From Apostichopus japonicus (lineage: Eukaryota; Echinodermata; Holothuroidea; Aspidochirotida; Stichopodidae), in NCBI RefSeq assembly GCF_037975245.1, contig NC_092573.1:25697265-25761264 (forward strand): a stretch of DNA of 64,000 nt. Direction: 5' to 3'. The notes beneath the pieces were generated by a model, which worked only from the letters and a program-made list of their open reading frames with translations, did no database searches and was not told the DNA's origin. The translations under genes and the position numbers were made by a program. Positions 1 through 12,380 of the stretch are shown here, piece by piece; positions within the stretch are counted from its first letter, which is position 1, and the number at the start of each line of letters is the position of its first letter.

Positions 1-1890
1 GTCTTATATTTCCAGTATAGGTTGACGTTTAAGAGTCTCTGTTTGCATATATATTTTGTCTCTTTGTAGTTTATTATTGTTTTGTTCATTATTCTATATA
101 TCGGAATACCCACATAGCCCCTAGCAATAGGTATCTTTAGTAATGACAACTATACAGTGCAAGTTGTGTTGGTTCATTGATGGGAGGGCAAAATAATTTC
201 ATGGGTGTGCAATTGCCTTTCCAGAAAGTGTTGGTTTTACTTCCCAGTGCTAACCAGTGAATACGTGGAGGGGTATGAGAAAGATACAAGGATCACGCTC
301 AAATCAAAATACAAATATGAAAAGGTCATCTCCATAAGATGGTTCAATACCATGCATTCTTTTGTTGATGGAAATGCATTTTCTTTCGGAAATACCCTTG
401 ACTAAGTGAAACTAACAATAAAGTTATTCATGTTCTAAATAGAAGCATTTTTAAAGACGCTGCATCTTGACTGCAGGTTGGAACTTCATGAATATTGATG
501 AGATTTCATGTTCATGCTATGTATAGCTGTTCATCAAGACATGTATCAATGAGTCGACGTGCTGCAGGATTCAATAACGTCAATCCAATTTCCTTGATGA
601 ATCTCACATTGTGGCTGTTTGTTCCCAATCAATAGAACAAGCGTAGTAAGCAAGTCTCTATGTTTACGATAACATCAGTGCATGGCTTTAAAAATAACTA
701 AATGAAACCAAGCATTCCAAATAGCACGTGGTCATGACACTTAATTTCCTTTTTGCTGTTTTCTATATGATATAAATCCATGGGCTTAAGTCTATATTTT
801 ATGTCTCTGTATACGGTGAAAGAAGAACTTTGTTTACCATGGTGCTTTAGTAAGTTAATATAGACTCCACTCGATCTATTCCTCTAAGTACGCTAATAGA
901 GCAAATTTATTTCAAATTTAGTACAGAAATAGTAGTACTGGTTTGTGGTTGCTGGCTTTCCTGACCCTCTTGCAGAAGTGCAACCTCCCACCCTCCCCAC
1001 CCCAAATTGACCTCATTACCATGACAACAGTTTACAGTTACGAGTTTCTAGAAATTGTTAATGTCATATTTCCTTGCTGCTGAAAGCACCATCAATGGGA
1101 CTTGAAGGATACACTCTTAATTCAATCTAAGAGTGAAAAATCACTATTTAAATTACAAACTTAAAAACGGCGAGTTACGTTTAGCCGTTCAACAATAAAT
1201 ATGTTGGACTCTTATGACTTTTATTATACCAATTTCAAATAGATAGAACATAATTACTACATTAAATATAATAACCAGCAAACTAACTACACAATGTATG
1301 CATGTGTATTTGTGCTAGTTATTATATGTTCAATGTTGTAACATATACAAAACACTATGACAACACATAAACCTTTATGAAGTCACGTGATACCATGACA
1401 ACACTTAGTATGCCAGAACACAAGGTGTACGTTACTTGTTCAGGTGTTCTGTGTTCTGCTTGATCATATCGTATTGTGAATCAGAGACAACCGTTAATCA
1501 GTATAAACTGACGTAACACATGTTAGACCTGTCAGCAGATGCTACTGAAGTGGAAAACTTACTAACAGACTAATTTATGACTCAAAGGCTGTTGCAATTA
1601 ATGACTGGTTAGGAGTCTAAACAACTAACTGTCCCTATGTTCAACTAGTAAGTATACCTTGTACAGATGGTTGAAATTGCAGATTTTAGACCTTTTGTGC
1701 CATCCACTTTCTGTTAAAATGTGGACGAAATTATTGGCGAAACCTGGTTAGTCCGGTCAATCATTATGCATAAGATTGTGTGTTTAGTAGTTTCTTTTTG
1801 GATACCATTCCCAGTAGCAACTGGTCATAACTGTAACACATGTAACACATGATGAAGCCATTGAGTGACTCTGTACACCTATACAGACAG
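1..1890. other. Non-coding stretch, no gene recognised
   Basis: AT-rich sequence without a convincing coding exon. The words ACCATGACAAC or CTATGACAAC recur near 1018, 1354 and 1392. They resemble RFX X-box half sites, but this is weak and no linked gene is visible. Confidence 0.5.
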
Positions 1891-1946
1891 ATTATATACG
1901 TTATATATATATATATATATATATATACGTTATATATATATATACG

Positions 1947-1994
<48 letters not shown>

Positions 1995-1996
1995 AT
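1891..1996. repeat. Compound (TA)n/(TG)n microsatellite
   Basis: Long TA dinucleotide runs are interrupted twice by ACGT and end in a run of GT repeats. Short apparent reading frames across it (runs of Ile-Tyr, then Cys-Val) are products of the repeat, not genes. Confidence 0.95.
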
Positions 1997-4500
1997 ACAT
2001 CCACATATTATCTTCTTGTTTTCATGTTTGCCTTGGTTTGATTTTATTCTCCTTTTGTCATCAATTTATCAAATCCCAAAATTGATAAAGTACAAAAGGA
2101 AGCTGGATTCAAGTAACTTTTTAATTAATAAAAAAAAATCTCAACAGCAACTATCATGGAACATGCAATTGTAAGGTTGCCCTTGGTAACAGAAACCTTA
2201 TAATAGTGTGATTGTAGTTTTATGCGACTCATATAATGGTTTAATCTCAGCTCTCTGTCATATCCAGCTGATTATTATGATGGTATAGTATATGGTTATT
2301 ACAAAGCAATATCACAAGTGAAAACTATAATGAAACACGTGTACATAAACCAGTGTATATGATGAAGCTTTAGGGAGAAAAAAACGAGAACAAAGTGATG
2401 AGTTTTGTCCACACTAAATTGGTCTTCTCGAAATGAACTATCAATTGATCATACTTCATTTTCTGCACCAGCCTATGTGATGACATCAGTCGTATATCAG
2501 AGAGAGAGAGAGAAAGAGTTTACGAGGTTACCTGAGTGGGAGGGGAGGGGAAGGGGGATGTTGATATGCCAATTGCGTTTGTAAATGAGCGCAAACATTA
2601 AGGATTGCCAGTGTCGAATTATTAACTAAATAAGTTTTTGTGCGAACGATAATAATTTCACATAACGTAGAAAAATTCCATAATAAAAATAACAATAAAA
2701 TCTTAACTTTTGCAGAAATAGAAATCAACTGGCAATTATAGACTTTATTTAGCTCTTCTGTTGTGTAAATTAACACAATTAAATATTGCTAGTGTTAGGC
2801 AATTATTTGTGCTATATAGTGGGAAATATGTTGTGTTTCTAATGATGTTTCATACCATAAAGTGAAGTATTTCATTGTCTTATTTTCCTAAATTACTGCT
2901 AAAATGGGACGATTTTGACTGATCTCAATCTTGAGAGTAGATCCCTGGATAGTAAAGTCTATAATTCATTCAGTTTATAGTTCTGTAGTTCATAGTAAAT
3001 TCAATAGTTCATAAAGCCTATAGTGCATTCTACGACACATTTTGACTGATACGTCAATCTCACATCCAGTCGGATATAATTTATGCTAGGTTTTCGTAGA
3101 CATTGCTTTAGAGTAAAATTAGACAGAAATTTGTCTCAATCATTAGACACGTGTTCAGTAGACATATAAGCGGCTTCAATTATAGCAGCATTTCTTCGAC
3201 TTGGCGGTTTTGCGATCTTCGGGGTCTTGGTCTATTAATAAATTAATAGTTACTGTAATAAAAGCATGTTTTGTTTGAAACATAAATAAAAATTAATATA
3301 TTCATATTAAAGATATTGCGTTACATCCGGGTTATTTGATCTTCCTGATTGCATGACGTCACGCAACGTCTAGGTATATATATATACGCTTGCCGACTGT
3401 TTAGGTTATGTTCATTACATGAAACAATGACATAAGAGGCATGGAAGGATGATGAAAGAATTGACTCAACCAAATGGTTATTTTTTTTATTTATCTTATA
3501 CACTTTCGATCCCAGTTTCTCGTTGCAGTACTTTTATTACATGTGTACGTGGTGTTAAAAGCAGTATTTGCGTGATTCTTCGCCATATAGCATTTGCAGT
3601 AACGTTACCAAATGTATGTTGTGGGTAAATTGATCCATATGATTGAAATTGAACCATATAACACTCGAACATGGAGCTACAACCACGGAACAAGAGCATG
3701 ACAAGATAATACGTCGTCGCTCTGGCAAAATGTTGTAACATTAATGTATTAAATGATTTAAGAGAAAACACTGCTCACTATTTGAAATAAACAAAATCGG
3801 TTAAAGTTAGGTCTTCCTTAAGATTATAACATGAAAATTATCTTTAAAGGAAAAAATACTTCTTAAGTCTTAGAATGTCGTAATCCTATTGGCTGATATT
3901 CCATCCGAGTTAATAAATTAGCGAGTTATACAAGCTTCTATATAAACAATCATGTCCCTTCTACATCAGACGATGTGATAAAAACAAAACCTTGATTTAT
4001 TGATTAATGTGAATTAGCAATTACTTGGTTACTATTTTGAAGCTATAAATCATAAAATATATACACTGTCAAACGAAAACTGGGATGTAAATCGAACTTA
4101 AAGGTCTTCAGTATTCACAACGAATATGCTAGAAAGTCAAAAAATGGTCACACATGATTAGACCTGACGACGGGGCTAGAGGGGGGGGGGGGAGGCAGAA
4201 GTCTACAGTCGCGGGGTGATTATAGGGAGTCCGGGAAATGATGGGATAAAGAACAATGAATACTTCATTTCACTTACTCTTTTGACAAGAAAAATTAAAG
4301 GGCAAAAAGAATGGGGGGGGGGTGGGCGGAACAGGTAACAAAGTTTTCCGGGGCCTAAGTTTACACTCGACCTCTTAGTGCTCATGTTCCAACTTCAACC
4401 AGCCCTTTGCTACCACCCTAAACGATTTGCCCTGACCTAGGAGACATCCCATGTTATCGCCTAATATATACTCTCAATGTCCTGTGAAACATTTGAAGTG
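1997..4500. other. Non-coding stretch, no gene recognised
   Basis: AT-rich sequence with a short GA run near 2501, a G-rich patch near 2540 and homopolymer G runs at 4181-4192 and 4313-4322. Short open frames on both strands have no family signature and no coding-like composition. Confidence 0.5.
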
Positions 4501-4509
4501 TGAGGTCAT

Positions 4510-5625
4510 AATTACATACTGTGAGGAAATACACAGTACTTCGAGGACACATACAGACATTACTGTGAGGAAATACACAGACAGTACTGTGAGGATATAC
4601 ACATACATTACTGTGAGGACATACACATACATTAGTGTGATGATATACACATACAATACTGTGAGGACATACATAGACATTGCTGTGAGGAAATACACAG
4701 ACATTACTGTGAGGAAATACACAGACAGTACTGTGAGGATATACACATACATTACTGTGAGGACATACACATACATTAGTGTGATGATATACACATACAA
4801 TACTGTGAGGACATACATAGACATTGCTGTGAGGAAATACACAGACATTACTGTGAGGATATACACATACATTACTGTGAGGACATACACAGACATTACT
4901 GTGAGGATATACACATACATTACTGTGAGGACATACACATACATTAGTGTGATGATATACACATACAATACTGTGAGGACATACATAGACATTACTGTGA
5001 GGAAATACACAGACAGTACTGTGAGGATATACACATACATTACTGTGAGGACATACACATACATTACTGTGAGGACATACACATACATTAGTGTGATGAT
5101 ATACACATACAATACTGTGAGGACATACATAGACATTGCTGTGAGGAAATACACAGACATTACTGTGAGGAAATACACAGACAGTACTGTGAGGATATAC
5201 ACATACATTACTGTGAGGACATACACATACATTAGTGTGATGATATACACATACAATACTGTGAGGACATACATAGACATTGCTGTGAGGAAATACACAG
5301 ACATTACTGTGAGGATATACACATACATTACTGTGAGGACATACACAGACATTACTGTGAGGATATACACATACATTACTGTGAGGACATACACATACAT
5401 TAGTGTGATGATATACACATACAATACTGTGAGGACATACATAGACATTACTGTGAGGAAATACACAGACAGTACTGTGAGGATATACACATACATTACT
5501 GTGAGGACATACACATACATTACTGTGAGGACATACACATACATTAGTGTGATGATATACACATACAATACTGTGAGGATATACCCAGACATTACTGTGA
5601 GGACATATACATACATTGCTTTTGA
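4510..5625. repeat. 24-bp minisatellite with a 456-bp higher-order repeat
   Basis: About 46 tandem copies of a 24-bp monomer related to ACTGTGAGGACATACACATA plus CATT. Monomer variants differ at a few fixed positions (for example AAATACACAGACAGT or GTGTGATGATATAC) and recur in a fixed order. Writing the variants as letters, a block of 19 monomers (456 bp) occurs twice in succession: the AAATACACAGACAGT variant at 4715 recurs at 5171. Because 24 is a multiple of three, a 406-codon frame stays open on the plus strand (4451-5671) and a 380-codon frame on the minus strand (4474-5616). I regard both as by-products of the repeat. The plus frame would encode eight-residue units such as ITVRTYTY. Confidence 0.95.
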
Positions 5626-5629
5626 AAAC

Positions 5630-6530
5630 TGTTACACTGATAACCTTACAGGTATAAATACATATGTTTAAACTAGTTAGTTGCGCTAGCCTTCATGTTA
5701 ATGTCATGTCTAATGTTCAAGAAGAAGCAATGTATGTGTGATAGAGATACACACGATGAACCCAACTTGTTCTTTGGAACACCTTATCGACAAGTACAAT
5801 GCCATAACATTAAACATATTGTTTAGTCTATAGTATTACGTCATACATAGCATTATTTATCCGAGTACAACATATATAGCGACTGATTGCAAGAAGTCCA
5901 ACTTATAAACAGAACACAGCTCGGGGAGAATTATTAAGCTTGACACTTTTATAAGTTAGGAAAAAGATCTAGGCGGAACTCAATTTTACTTGACTTAACG
6001 AATTTCGAATGAACAAGCAACTGTTTATGTTGGCTACATAAAAAGTAACCTGTACTTTTCAAAATAAGAGCAGATTGGAACATTCTACTTTTATTTAAAA
6101 AAATACAATTCTACATGTGTGATGCCCTTGAGTAACTTCAAGTTGGACAATTTTACTACAGAGTCCTTTTTACCGATGTTACCGGTACAATTTATTTCAA
6201 TTGTAATGTCGTATTTGACGCCTTTCACTTCAAGTTGGTTTGACAATTCTAAATTCATGGATACTTTCTGTCAATGTTCTTATAACTAGCCTTAATAAAG
6301 TCTGCTATGCCCCCCCAAAGAGTTCCATACATTCAACTGTATATATCTTCAACATATAAACTTCGTCGTGAATATTTTGAGTCAAAACAATCATGGTGGG
6401 AACAATTTGGTGACGTCCAAAGAATGAGGTTACACACCAATGCAGATTAGCCAACATATATGATTGTTATCACTGGGCACTGTTCTGCTGTTAGGGGCGC
6501 AACCAACATTTATATATTGACCTGTTCTAA
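5630..6530. other. Non-coding stretch, no gene recognised
   Basis: AT-rich sequence with no coding exon, RNA gene or clear repeat that I can identify. Confidence 0.4.
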
Positions 6531-6539
6531 GATGTAACT

Positions 6540-6720
6540 TTTTCGAGTGAAACATTTGGGTAAAACGGAAGGTGCTTTGGTGAGGCAAAATGGTGCTACA
6601 TTTAAAAACGTTTGAATCATTTTTGACGAATTTTCGTTTGTATAAGTTGTACCGCACATACATGTTAGCCTATATATGTATGTAGCGCACACTAGATTTT
6701 TTGTTGTTGGAATATTCTGT
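6540..6720. repeat. Candidate dispersed repeat, copy 1
   Basis: Resembles 41330-41515 in the same orientation. Shared words include GGTGCTACATTT, GTTGTAC, CCTATATATGTAT versus CCTATGTATTTTA, and a common GGAATATTCTGTCTG-like or GTAATATTCTGTATG end. The alignment was made by eye and has several gaps. The family is unknown. Confidence 0.35.
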
Positions 6721-6729
6721 CTGCCAATT

Positions 6730-6778
6730 GGCGGGGGAGGGGGAGGGGGAGGGGGAGGGGGAGGGGAGGGGAGCGGGG
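6730..6778 (+). repeat. (GGGGGA)n G-rich array, possible G-quadruplex
   Basis: At least six G-tracts of four or five separated by single A residues. This meets the usual G3+N1-7 pattern for an intramolecular G-quadruplex on the plus strand. Confidence 0.85.
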
Positions 6779-7497
6779 AAGGGTTGACACCGTCATGGAT
6801 GTGGTTGCGTCCCTGTCAGCTGTGACATCGCAACGGGGAAAATTTTCCATACTAATCGATATGAAAACGTATCTATGTACTTTGTAAGATCATTAAAGGG
6901 AGACTTTGTGCTCAAAATAAAAATAAAACATGTCATATGTTGTACACCAATTAAGATATACTGTTATCAGTCCAGTTTGTACTTCCATATACTACTTTTA
7001 ATTTGTGAGAAATGACCCTGTAACCATTGAGATTTATCAAAGAAAGGGGCTGGAGTACACTTATATAGACAATTAGGTCCATTCCGCAGCTGCAGCACAT
7101 GAATTTACAAACACTGTTATCGCCTGCAATAAGACAATACTGGCAATGGGTTCCAAAGTTGTCAATGACAAATGACTCGTTGAATGTGAAAGGTGCTCAG
7201 CTGTTCATATATGAACATGATTTGGGCTGAGTTATTAGAATTTTCTAAAGGAAAGGCTTAATTTAACAATAACATGAACAGTTAGGCCTGCACTGAGGAG
7301 CAGATGTCACCATAAATCAAGTCTTAAAGGAGCATTTCAGAGATGTATAGCGGACGTAAATAACAGCTATAGAAAATATTACTTGCTCATTTCTTTCTCC
7401 TTTGACTGTAACCTTTCACCAAGACTGAAATTATGCTCAAAAGTCATCCTTTAAGGTCCAGATAACATTTGAGCCTTATATGTTTCTATTTTTCTGC

Positions 7498-7560
7498 TCT
7501 ATTCCGTTCCGTTCCGTTCCGATTCCGTTTTGTTCCGTTTTGTTTTGTCGCGTTCTGTCC
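7498..7560. repeat. Degenerate (TTCCG)n pentanucleotide repeat
   Basis: Successive TTCCG, TTCCGTT and TTCTG words decay from 7500 to about 7560. Simple repeat, no gene. Confidence 0.8.
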
Positions 7561-8965
7561 TGCTCCATATACTTACGAAATTGACATGCGACACATTCCA
7601 ACAGGTGTGAATACGCGTGACCGTAATATTTAATCTCTGATATGACCAGTCAGCTAGTCTAGCATAACTATATAATTGGTACCAACGGGCTGCAAGAGAT
7701 ACGACACGTTGACAAAACTGTGTATATAGGTTACACTTATCGCTTAATTCGTTGCAATGTTCAAAATTATACCCGGTGAAGAAAGCGAAATACATGCAAA
7801 TACACTGATTACCAACTGTCGATCTTGAGAACTTCTTGACTTATGCGATCCTCCAGTTTGCTCAACAAATTTATCTCGAGAAATTTTTCGACAGAAACAT
7901 TAATCAATATGCATAACGGAATATGTTACAATTACACGCTGGGTGCTGTACTTTTACATTACTCGAGCACGGCTCACTCTTGTGCGATACACCTTGTGCA
8001 ATTAATTCTTTAAAATCCAAAAATAAAACATATTGACCATAAACATGTAATTAAGTAATCAAGTATAGATGAACTGCGAAAATCTCAATTTTCTGTGATG
8101 ACATTTAAGAGACAAGTTGAATTTAAATGGTACCAAATATTGGGAGGAGTGCAGTCACAAGGGGGGGGGGGGTAGGTGGAACGTCATATGATAGGTGCCA
8201 TTATGCATTGCTTCTGTATGTAGGCTATTATTTCAGAATTCAGCTGTTGTTTATACATTTATTTATTTAGTTTTTGTAATGGTGACCTAAGATCCCCCCC
8301 CCCCCACTCTCCAGTAACCATGCCTCTTCCATTTAACTAGCAGAGCCGCTCAAAGAATTAAGAAAGGTTTAGGATCACGAAATCTTGCAAGACTTGGATG
8401 GAGTATCATTTTCTGGCTACTAGGCTCTCGTCTTGATTTCTGTCTCAATTAGAGCAATGAATGTCATCATTTTTGTTCCGCAGTTACGAGGCGGACATTA
8501 CTAACGTGAAAGCAAGCCATAAGTCACAACATCTTAAACAGATAAACCATCCATATAGTTTACAACTTTTCTCAATAAATTCTATTGAAGGAGACACACG
8601 ATAACCAAGAAAGAGGGGCAGTTGTATAGGGCCTGTGATAACCAATGCTTCTAAGAACAGTAATTGACGGTAAATAGTAAACATTAACACTGATTCCCTT
8701 CTTAACACATAAGACTAGGTATTATGTCAGAAAGGTACTTTAACATAGTAAACATGTTTGCATAAAGATATAATAAATGTCAAAGATACAGCTCTAAACC
8801 TATAGTATTTACTCTACTGGACATGTCTTATAATGATCACATAACTGACGAGAGACAAGTACTACTATATAGATGCCAAAGACGTTTTCAAAAGATCACC
8901 TCTGACAAGGATTCCACGATCACAGGTAAAAACAAATATATACAAAAAACAAAAATCAGATAACT
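7561..8965. other. Non-coding stretch, no gene recognised
   Basis: Contains homopolymer runs of 12 G (8161-8172) and 12 C (8294-8305). An acceptor-like TTTTTGTTCCGCAG at about 8482 is followed by some 40 open codons, but I recognise no family there. If the candidate exon at 8969-9002 is real, this is its first intron. Confidence 0.4.
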
Positions 8966-8968
8966 CAC

Positions 8969-9002
8969 CTTTCCTATTTCCGAATAATCCCATGACAGAC
9001 AT
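8969..9002 (-). CDS. Candidate first coding exon, ESCRT-III (CHMP)-like N terminus
   Basis: On the minus strand ATG at 9002 opens MSVMGLFGNRK, and the exon ends AAAG followed by the strong donor GTGAGT (68-63 of the 89xx block), leaving phase 1. An internal Met at 8993 would give MGLFGNRK. ESCRT-III subunits start with similar short runs: CHMP3/Vps24 begins MGLFG and CHMP2A has LFGRRK. These proteins polymerise on membranes during multivesicular-body sorting and abscission. The evidence is only eleven codons, a good donor, and a TATATAA box about 175 bases upstream of the ATG. I could not find the next exon between here and the left edge, so it may lie outside the window. Treat the family assignment as a guess; the exon itself is somewhat more likely. 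Confidence 0.35.
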
Positions 9003-9177
9003 TTTTAAATAGTGAAAATGGAGCCGGTATATATGATATTCACGAAAAGAAGCAACACAGCAACGACGACGATGACGTGTGCGTATATGCTGAACAATGA
9101 ATCTCTTCAATCGAGTTCTTGATTTGGGGATCAAAACTACGGTAGTACGCTTTGATAGCGATTAAGGAGAGCAGACG

Positions 9178-9184
9178 TTATATA
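9178..9184 (-). promoter_or_regulatory. Candidate TATA box
   Basis: TATATAA on the minus strand, about 175 bases upstream of the candidate ATG at 9002. A start site some 30 bases downstream would fall near 9150. The flanking sequence is comparatively GC-rich, with repeated CTACGG words (9198-9212). Confidence 0.35.
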
Positions 9185-9189
9185 GCGAC

Positions 9190-10335
9190 GGTTTCGTCTA
9201 CGGTTGCTACGGTCAGTATGAAATGGTTATTCGCTGTAGTGAGCTGTTGGGTGCACAGCATAGCAACTTAGATATAAGTAGGACATTATAAAGAGCATTA
9301 GACATTTATACATTTATTCTTGGGTATTTTTATATTATTGTCGTATACTTTTGTTTACGTAATATAGCAAAGCACTATTCACCTTTGTTTTTATATACGG
9401 AAATGTCTTATAATTGGAGTTGAAAATGACACTACGTTAGTAGTTTGAATTACTCGTAATTATATTGTACTGCGCATCATCTACTTGCAGTTATCTACGT
9501 ACTTTTATATTTTGGAAAATAGGTGATTGGTTAGCTTTCTTATTTCGTTGTCATGACTCATGAATATGCATGTTTTATGAAAAATGGAGCTTCTCGTCTA
9601 CCGTTGATGTGTATCATTACCCAGAGTTTTACAACCAGGCTAATCTTGCAGGCTCTCTATGGTATACTACGCCAATTAGTTTTTTTTTTACTTACCATGA
9701 CTCTATAAAAGTAAAATTCCCAATTGCATTAAAATATTAAAGCTTTAATTCCGTCAGCTTTTCCGGTTGATATACGAAAATAAGCTTATCCTGAACGTAA
9801 GATGCAAAAGCGCATGCGCATTGGTTTTTGAGTCCTCGTTTTGGCATCGACAAGCACTCTCTGTAATAAGTAGTCTTAATCATTCTGCGAAATGTACACA
9901 TTTCATTTTGGTTGATATATCAAGGGATATACCAAGGTCATTTGTTGTGGATCCTTTATTACAGTATTCAACTCAAACGTAGTTAACCTTATACTGTTAA
10001 TTAAATACGTTTGTTTACTCTATGCATTTCTAATATACTGGCACTTCATAAATATCCTGTTGTAAAATGAATAGCGTCGCAATCTGCTGGTTAGATGCAT
10101 ATACTCGCATCGTTTCTATCTGAGTGATGATAAATATGTTTATAACTGAGTGATGAATAAACAACAACATAAACAACAATAGGTGTCTGCATAAGAGAAT
10201 GGGATAACACACCGTATCAGCTATTTGTTTACTTTATATGTATAGTTTTATATAGTAGTCAATGGTAGAATAAGTCAGCATTTTTTGGGTTTTTCTTTTT
10301 AAAGCAAACTTATACATAGTATGGTACTTTGTAAG
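9190..10335. other. Non-coding stretch, no gene recognised
   Basis: AT-rich sequence. Short frames such as 9767-9982 show no domain, splice context or composition that would support a gene. Confidence 0.4.
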
Positions 10336-10339
10336 AATT

Positions 10340-10465
10340 GCCTCCCAAAACCCGAAAGCCAAAGAACTTGATCCACTTTCAACCCCAGTCCCTTAGGCTT
10401 ACATCCAGACTGAAACCGTGTGATCCTGGCTATGTTACGTCACGTGAGTTATCACGAGTCCCATA
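10340..10465 (+). repeat. Dispersed repeat, segment P copy 1
   Basis: Matches 56225-56345 in the same orientation. Shared landmarks in order are ACTTGATCC, a C-rich patch ending AGTCCC(C)TTA, ACATC-GAAACTG, AACCGT-TGATC-TG, and a GTGA-TTATCAC end. Family unknown. Confidence 0.6.
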
Positions 10466-10495
10466 CACATGGTGTACCTTGGTAAGAGAGTACCT

Positions 10496-10950
10496 TAAGG
10501 TGGCATACTCCTATTAGAGTCTATATCAGTCCTCCCATGTTCTCCTTCAGGAAAAGTGTCAAAAAGCAGTAGAAGAACATCTTCTTCATCAATCAGAATC
10601 TGTTTTTTTTTGTGGCTTTCATAAAAAAGAGCATGAATGGAAGTACATGTGGTGCAAAACTTAGGTCAATTGAGGCAATATTAGAACCCTTTAGGCCTTC
10701 CAGAGCAGCGTACGAAATTGTTTACTTCTGGGTAAAGGGGTTTGTTTACAAGTGACGAAAATTTCAGGCTCTCATAGCATGATAGTCATGATACGAAAAA
10801 TTGATGATGCCATTAAAGGCCAACTTGTCAGCTATCCAGTGGTGGGTAGCGTTTAGCTGGCGAGAACTTCTATCTAGACTTAGAGACCACATTACTTTTG
10901 TGATTTAGTGTGTAAGTCAACGGGGCTTTTAATGGCCGTATGCTACCTTA
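10496..10950. mobile_element. Candidate non-autonomous DNA element with short TIRs
   Basis: Starts TAAGGTGGCATAC and ends GTATGCTACCTTA, inverted repeats of 13 bp with one mismatch. Its right part (10836-10950) is found in inverted orientation at 56533-56655, with shared GGTGGGTAG, GAACTTCTA/GAAACTTCTA, TTTAGTGT and TAAGTCAA. No coding capacity, as expected for a MITE-like element. Confidence 0.5.
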
Positions 10951-12245
10951 TACCAGACATACGAAACTGTTTTGTATAAGGTAACGCCCAGGATTGAGCA
11001 AACAAATCTTTGGCATTTGATATGTAGGTATACATTAAGACATTAATGTGAGTAAAAGCAGAAAAAAGATGCACTGAAAGAGTTCATTATAAGTTATGTT
11101 TTGCAATAACTGATTGAAATGTAAGATTTTTTGTTAAGCCTTTTCATAGTATAACATTATCAGACGAACGGAACTGACGAACTATATTCATGTAAGTCTT
11201 TCACTCTATATGTTCCATGCACTATACGGTTGCCATGGAGATATTCGACTAAATTTTTCATATGAACGCCGCCTGGACGGGTATCAATTTGTGAATGTCT
11301 CTCGACTAAACTTTGAATAAATCATTTGTTTTCAATCATTAAGGTAAAACACTTCTTGGTGGCAAAATGGATTGCATTGGAGGAAATTTCCTGCAAGAGT
11401 TCAAGGAAAGACGTAAAATTTGGCAACAAAGAATTACCTGTACTGAAAGTAACGAACACTGTTGTATTTAAATGTCATTGGGCTGTTTAGAATATTTTTG
11501 GATATGACTGACCGTGCGTTATGGCGTATATCAGTGTTTATTTCTTGCGTTAGGTTATATATTTATGTTATGGAAGTTAGGTTTGGGAATAACATATCAT
11601 CATTAACGTGCTGACTGTATAGACCTATGCAGAACTTTGTGTAGCTTTACAAAATAGCAAAATATTAGTTAACTGATGATATAAGTTTGCAAGATATCCA
11701 CACCGATATGTCTTATATATATATATATATATATATTACCTACCAAAATTGTCTGCAAGTTTCTTGTTTCTTGTTTAGGCGTGGACAACACTCAACCCAA
11801 ATTTGGTTGAAGTCTTATACGTACCTAGTCTGCCAACAATTTGCCCCGGCTTTTAAGAGTGATAACCATTACGAAATTAGTCGCAATACATATTCTCCGT
11901 TTGCCCGATATTTTGCCAGGCTTTGGCTAATTAATCACATTTTTTTCACCCTTGTCTTACTATTTTACAAAGCAAACAAATGAGTCCATCGAAATGGGTC
12001 AATCTTAATCTTGCGGATTGTCCAATCATTCATCACTTACGTGACACGAATTTCTTTCTAACATTCATGTTCAATCAAAGGAACAGAAGAAAATCAGACT
12101 TCAAAACAAATCAGCGAGTGGTTTCGGTTTTCAAGTCAGTCTAACATGCATATACACAAGCCTCACGAGCATGGACAGGGGCTAAAACCGGGATCGATTG
12201 CGGTCGGGGGAAATTATCACTTTCATTATAAACTTGGGAAAAAGG
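10951..12245. other. Non-coding stretch with a short TA microsatellite
   Basis: No gene recognised. A TA dinucleotide run lies at about 11713-11737. A 34-codon frame at 11367-11471 is coding-like in composition but has no other support. Confidence 0.4.
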
Positions 12246-12247
12246 AA

Positions 12248-12380
12248 TCCGTCCGTCCGTCCATCGGTCCATCCGTCCATCCATCCAACCATCCGTCCAT
12301 CCGTCCATCCGTCCTTCCGTCCATCCGTTCATCCGTCCATCCGTCTTTCTGTCCGTCTGTCCGTCTATCTATCTATCTAC
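12248..12380. repeat. (GTCC/ATCC)n tetranucleotide microsatellite
   Basis: Alternating CCGT and CCAT units, ending in (ATCT)n. The apparent Ser-Pro-rich and Trp-Met-Asp-rich frames across it on the two strands come from the repeat. Confidence 0.95.

Noticed and set aside
1849-2174. Short frames over the TA/TG repeat
   Set aside because: Products of a dinucleotide microsatellite.
4451-5671. Open frame of 406 codons (and 380 on the opposite strand)
   Set aside because: Explained entirely by the stop-free 24-bp repeat; no domain, and equal openness on both strands.
8480-8605. Possible plus-strand exon behind TTTTTGTTCCGCAG
   Set aside because: About 40 open codons but no family match and no donor in phase with a known neighbour.
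11367-11471. Small frame of 34 codons with coding-like composition
   Set aside because: No splice context, homology or regulatory signal; too short to support.
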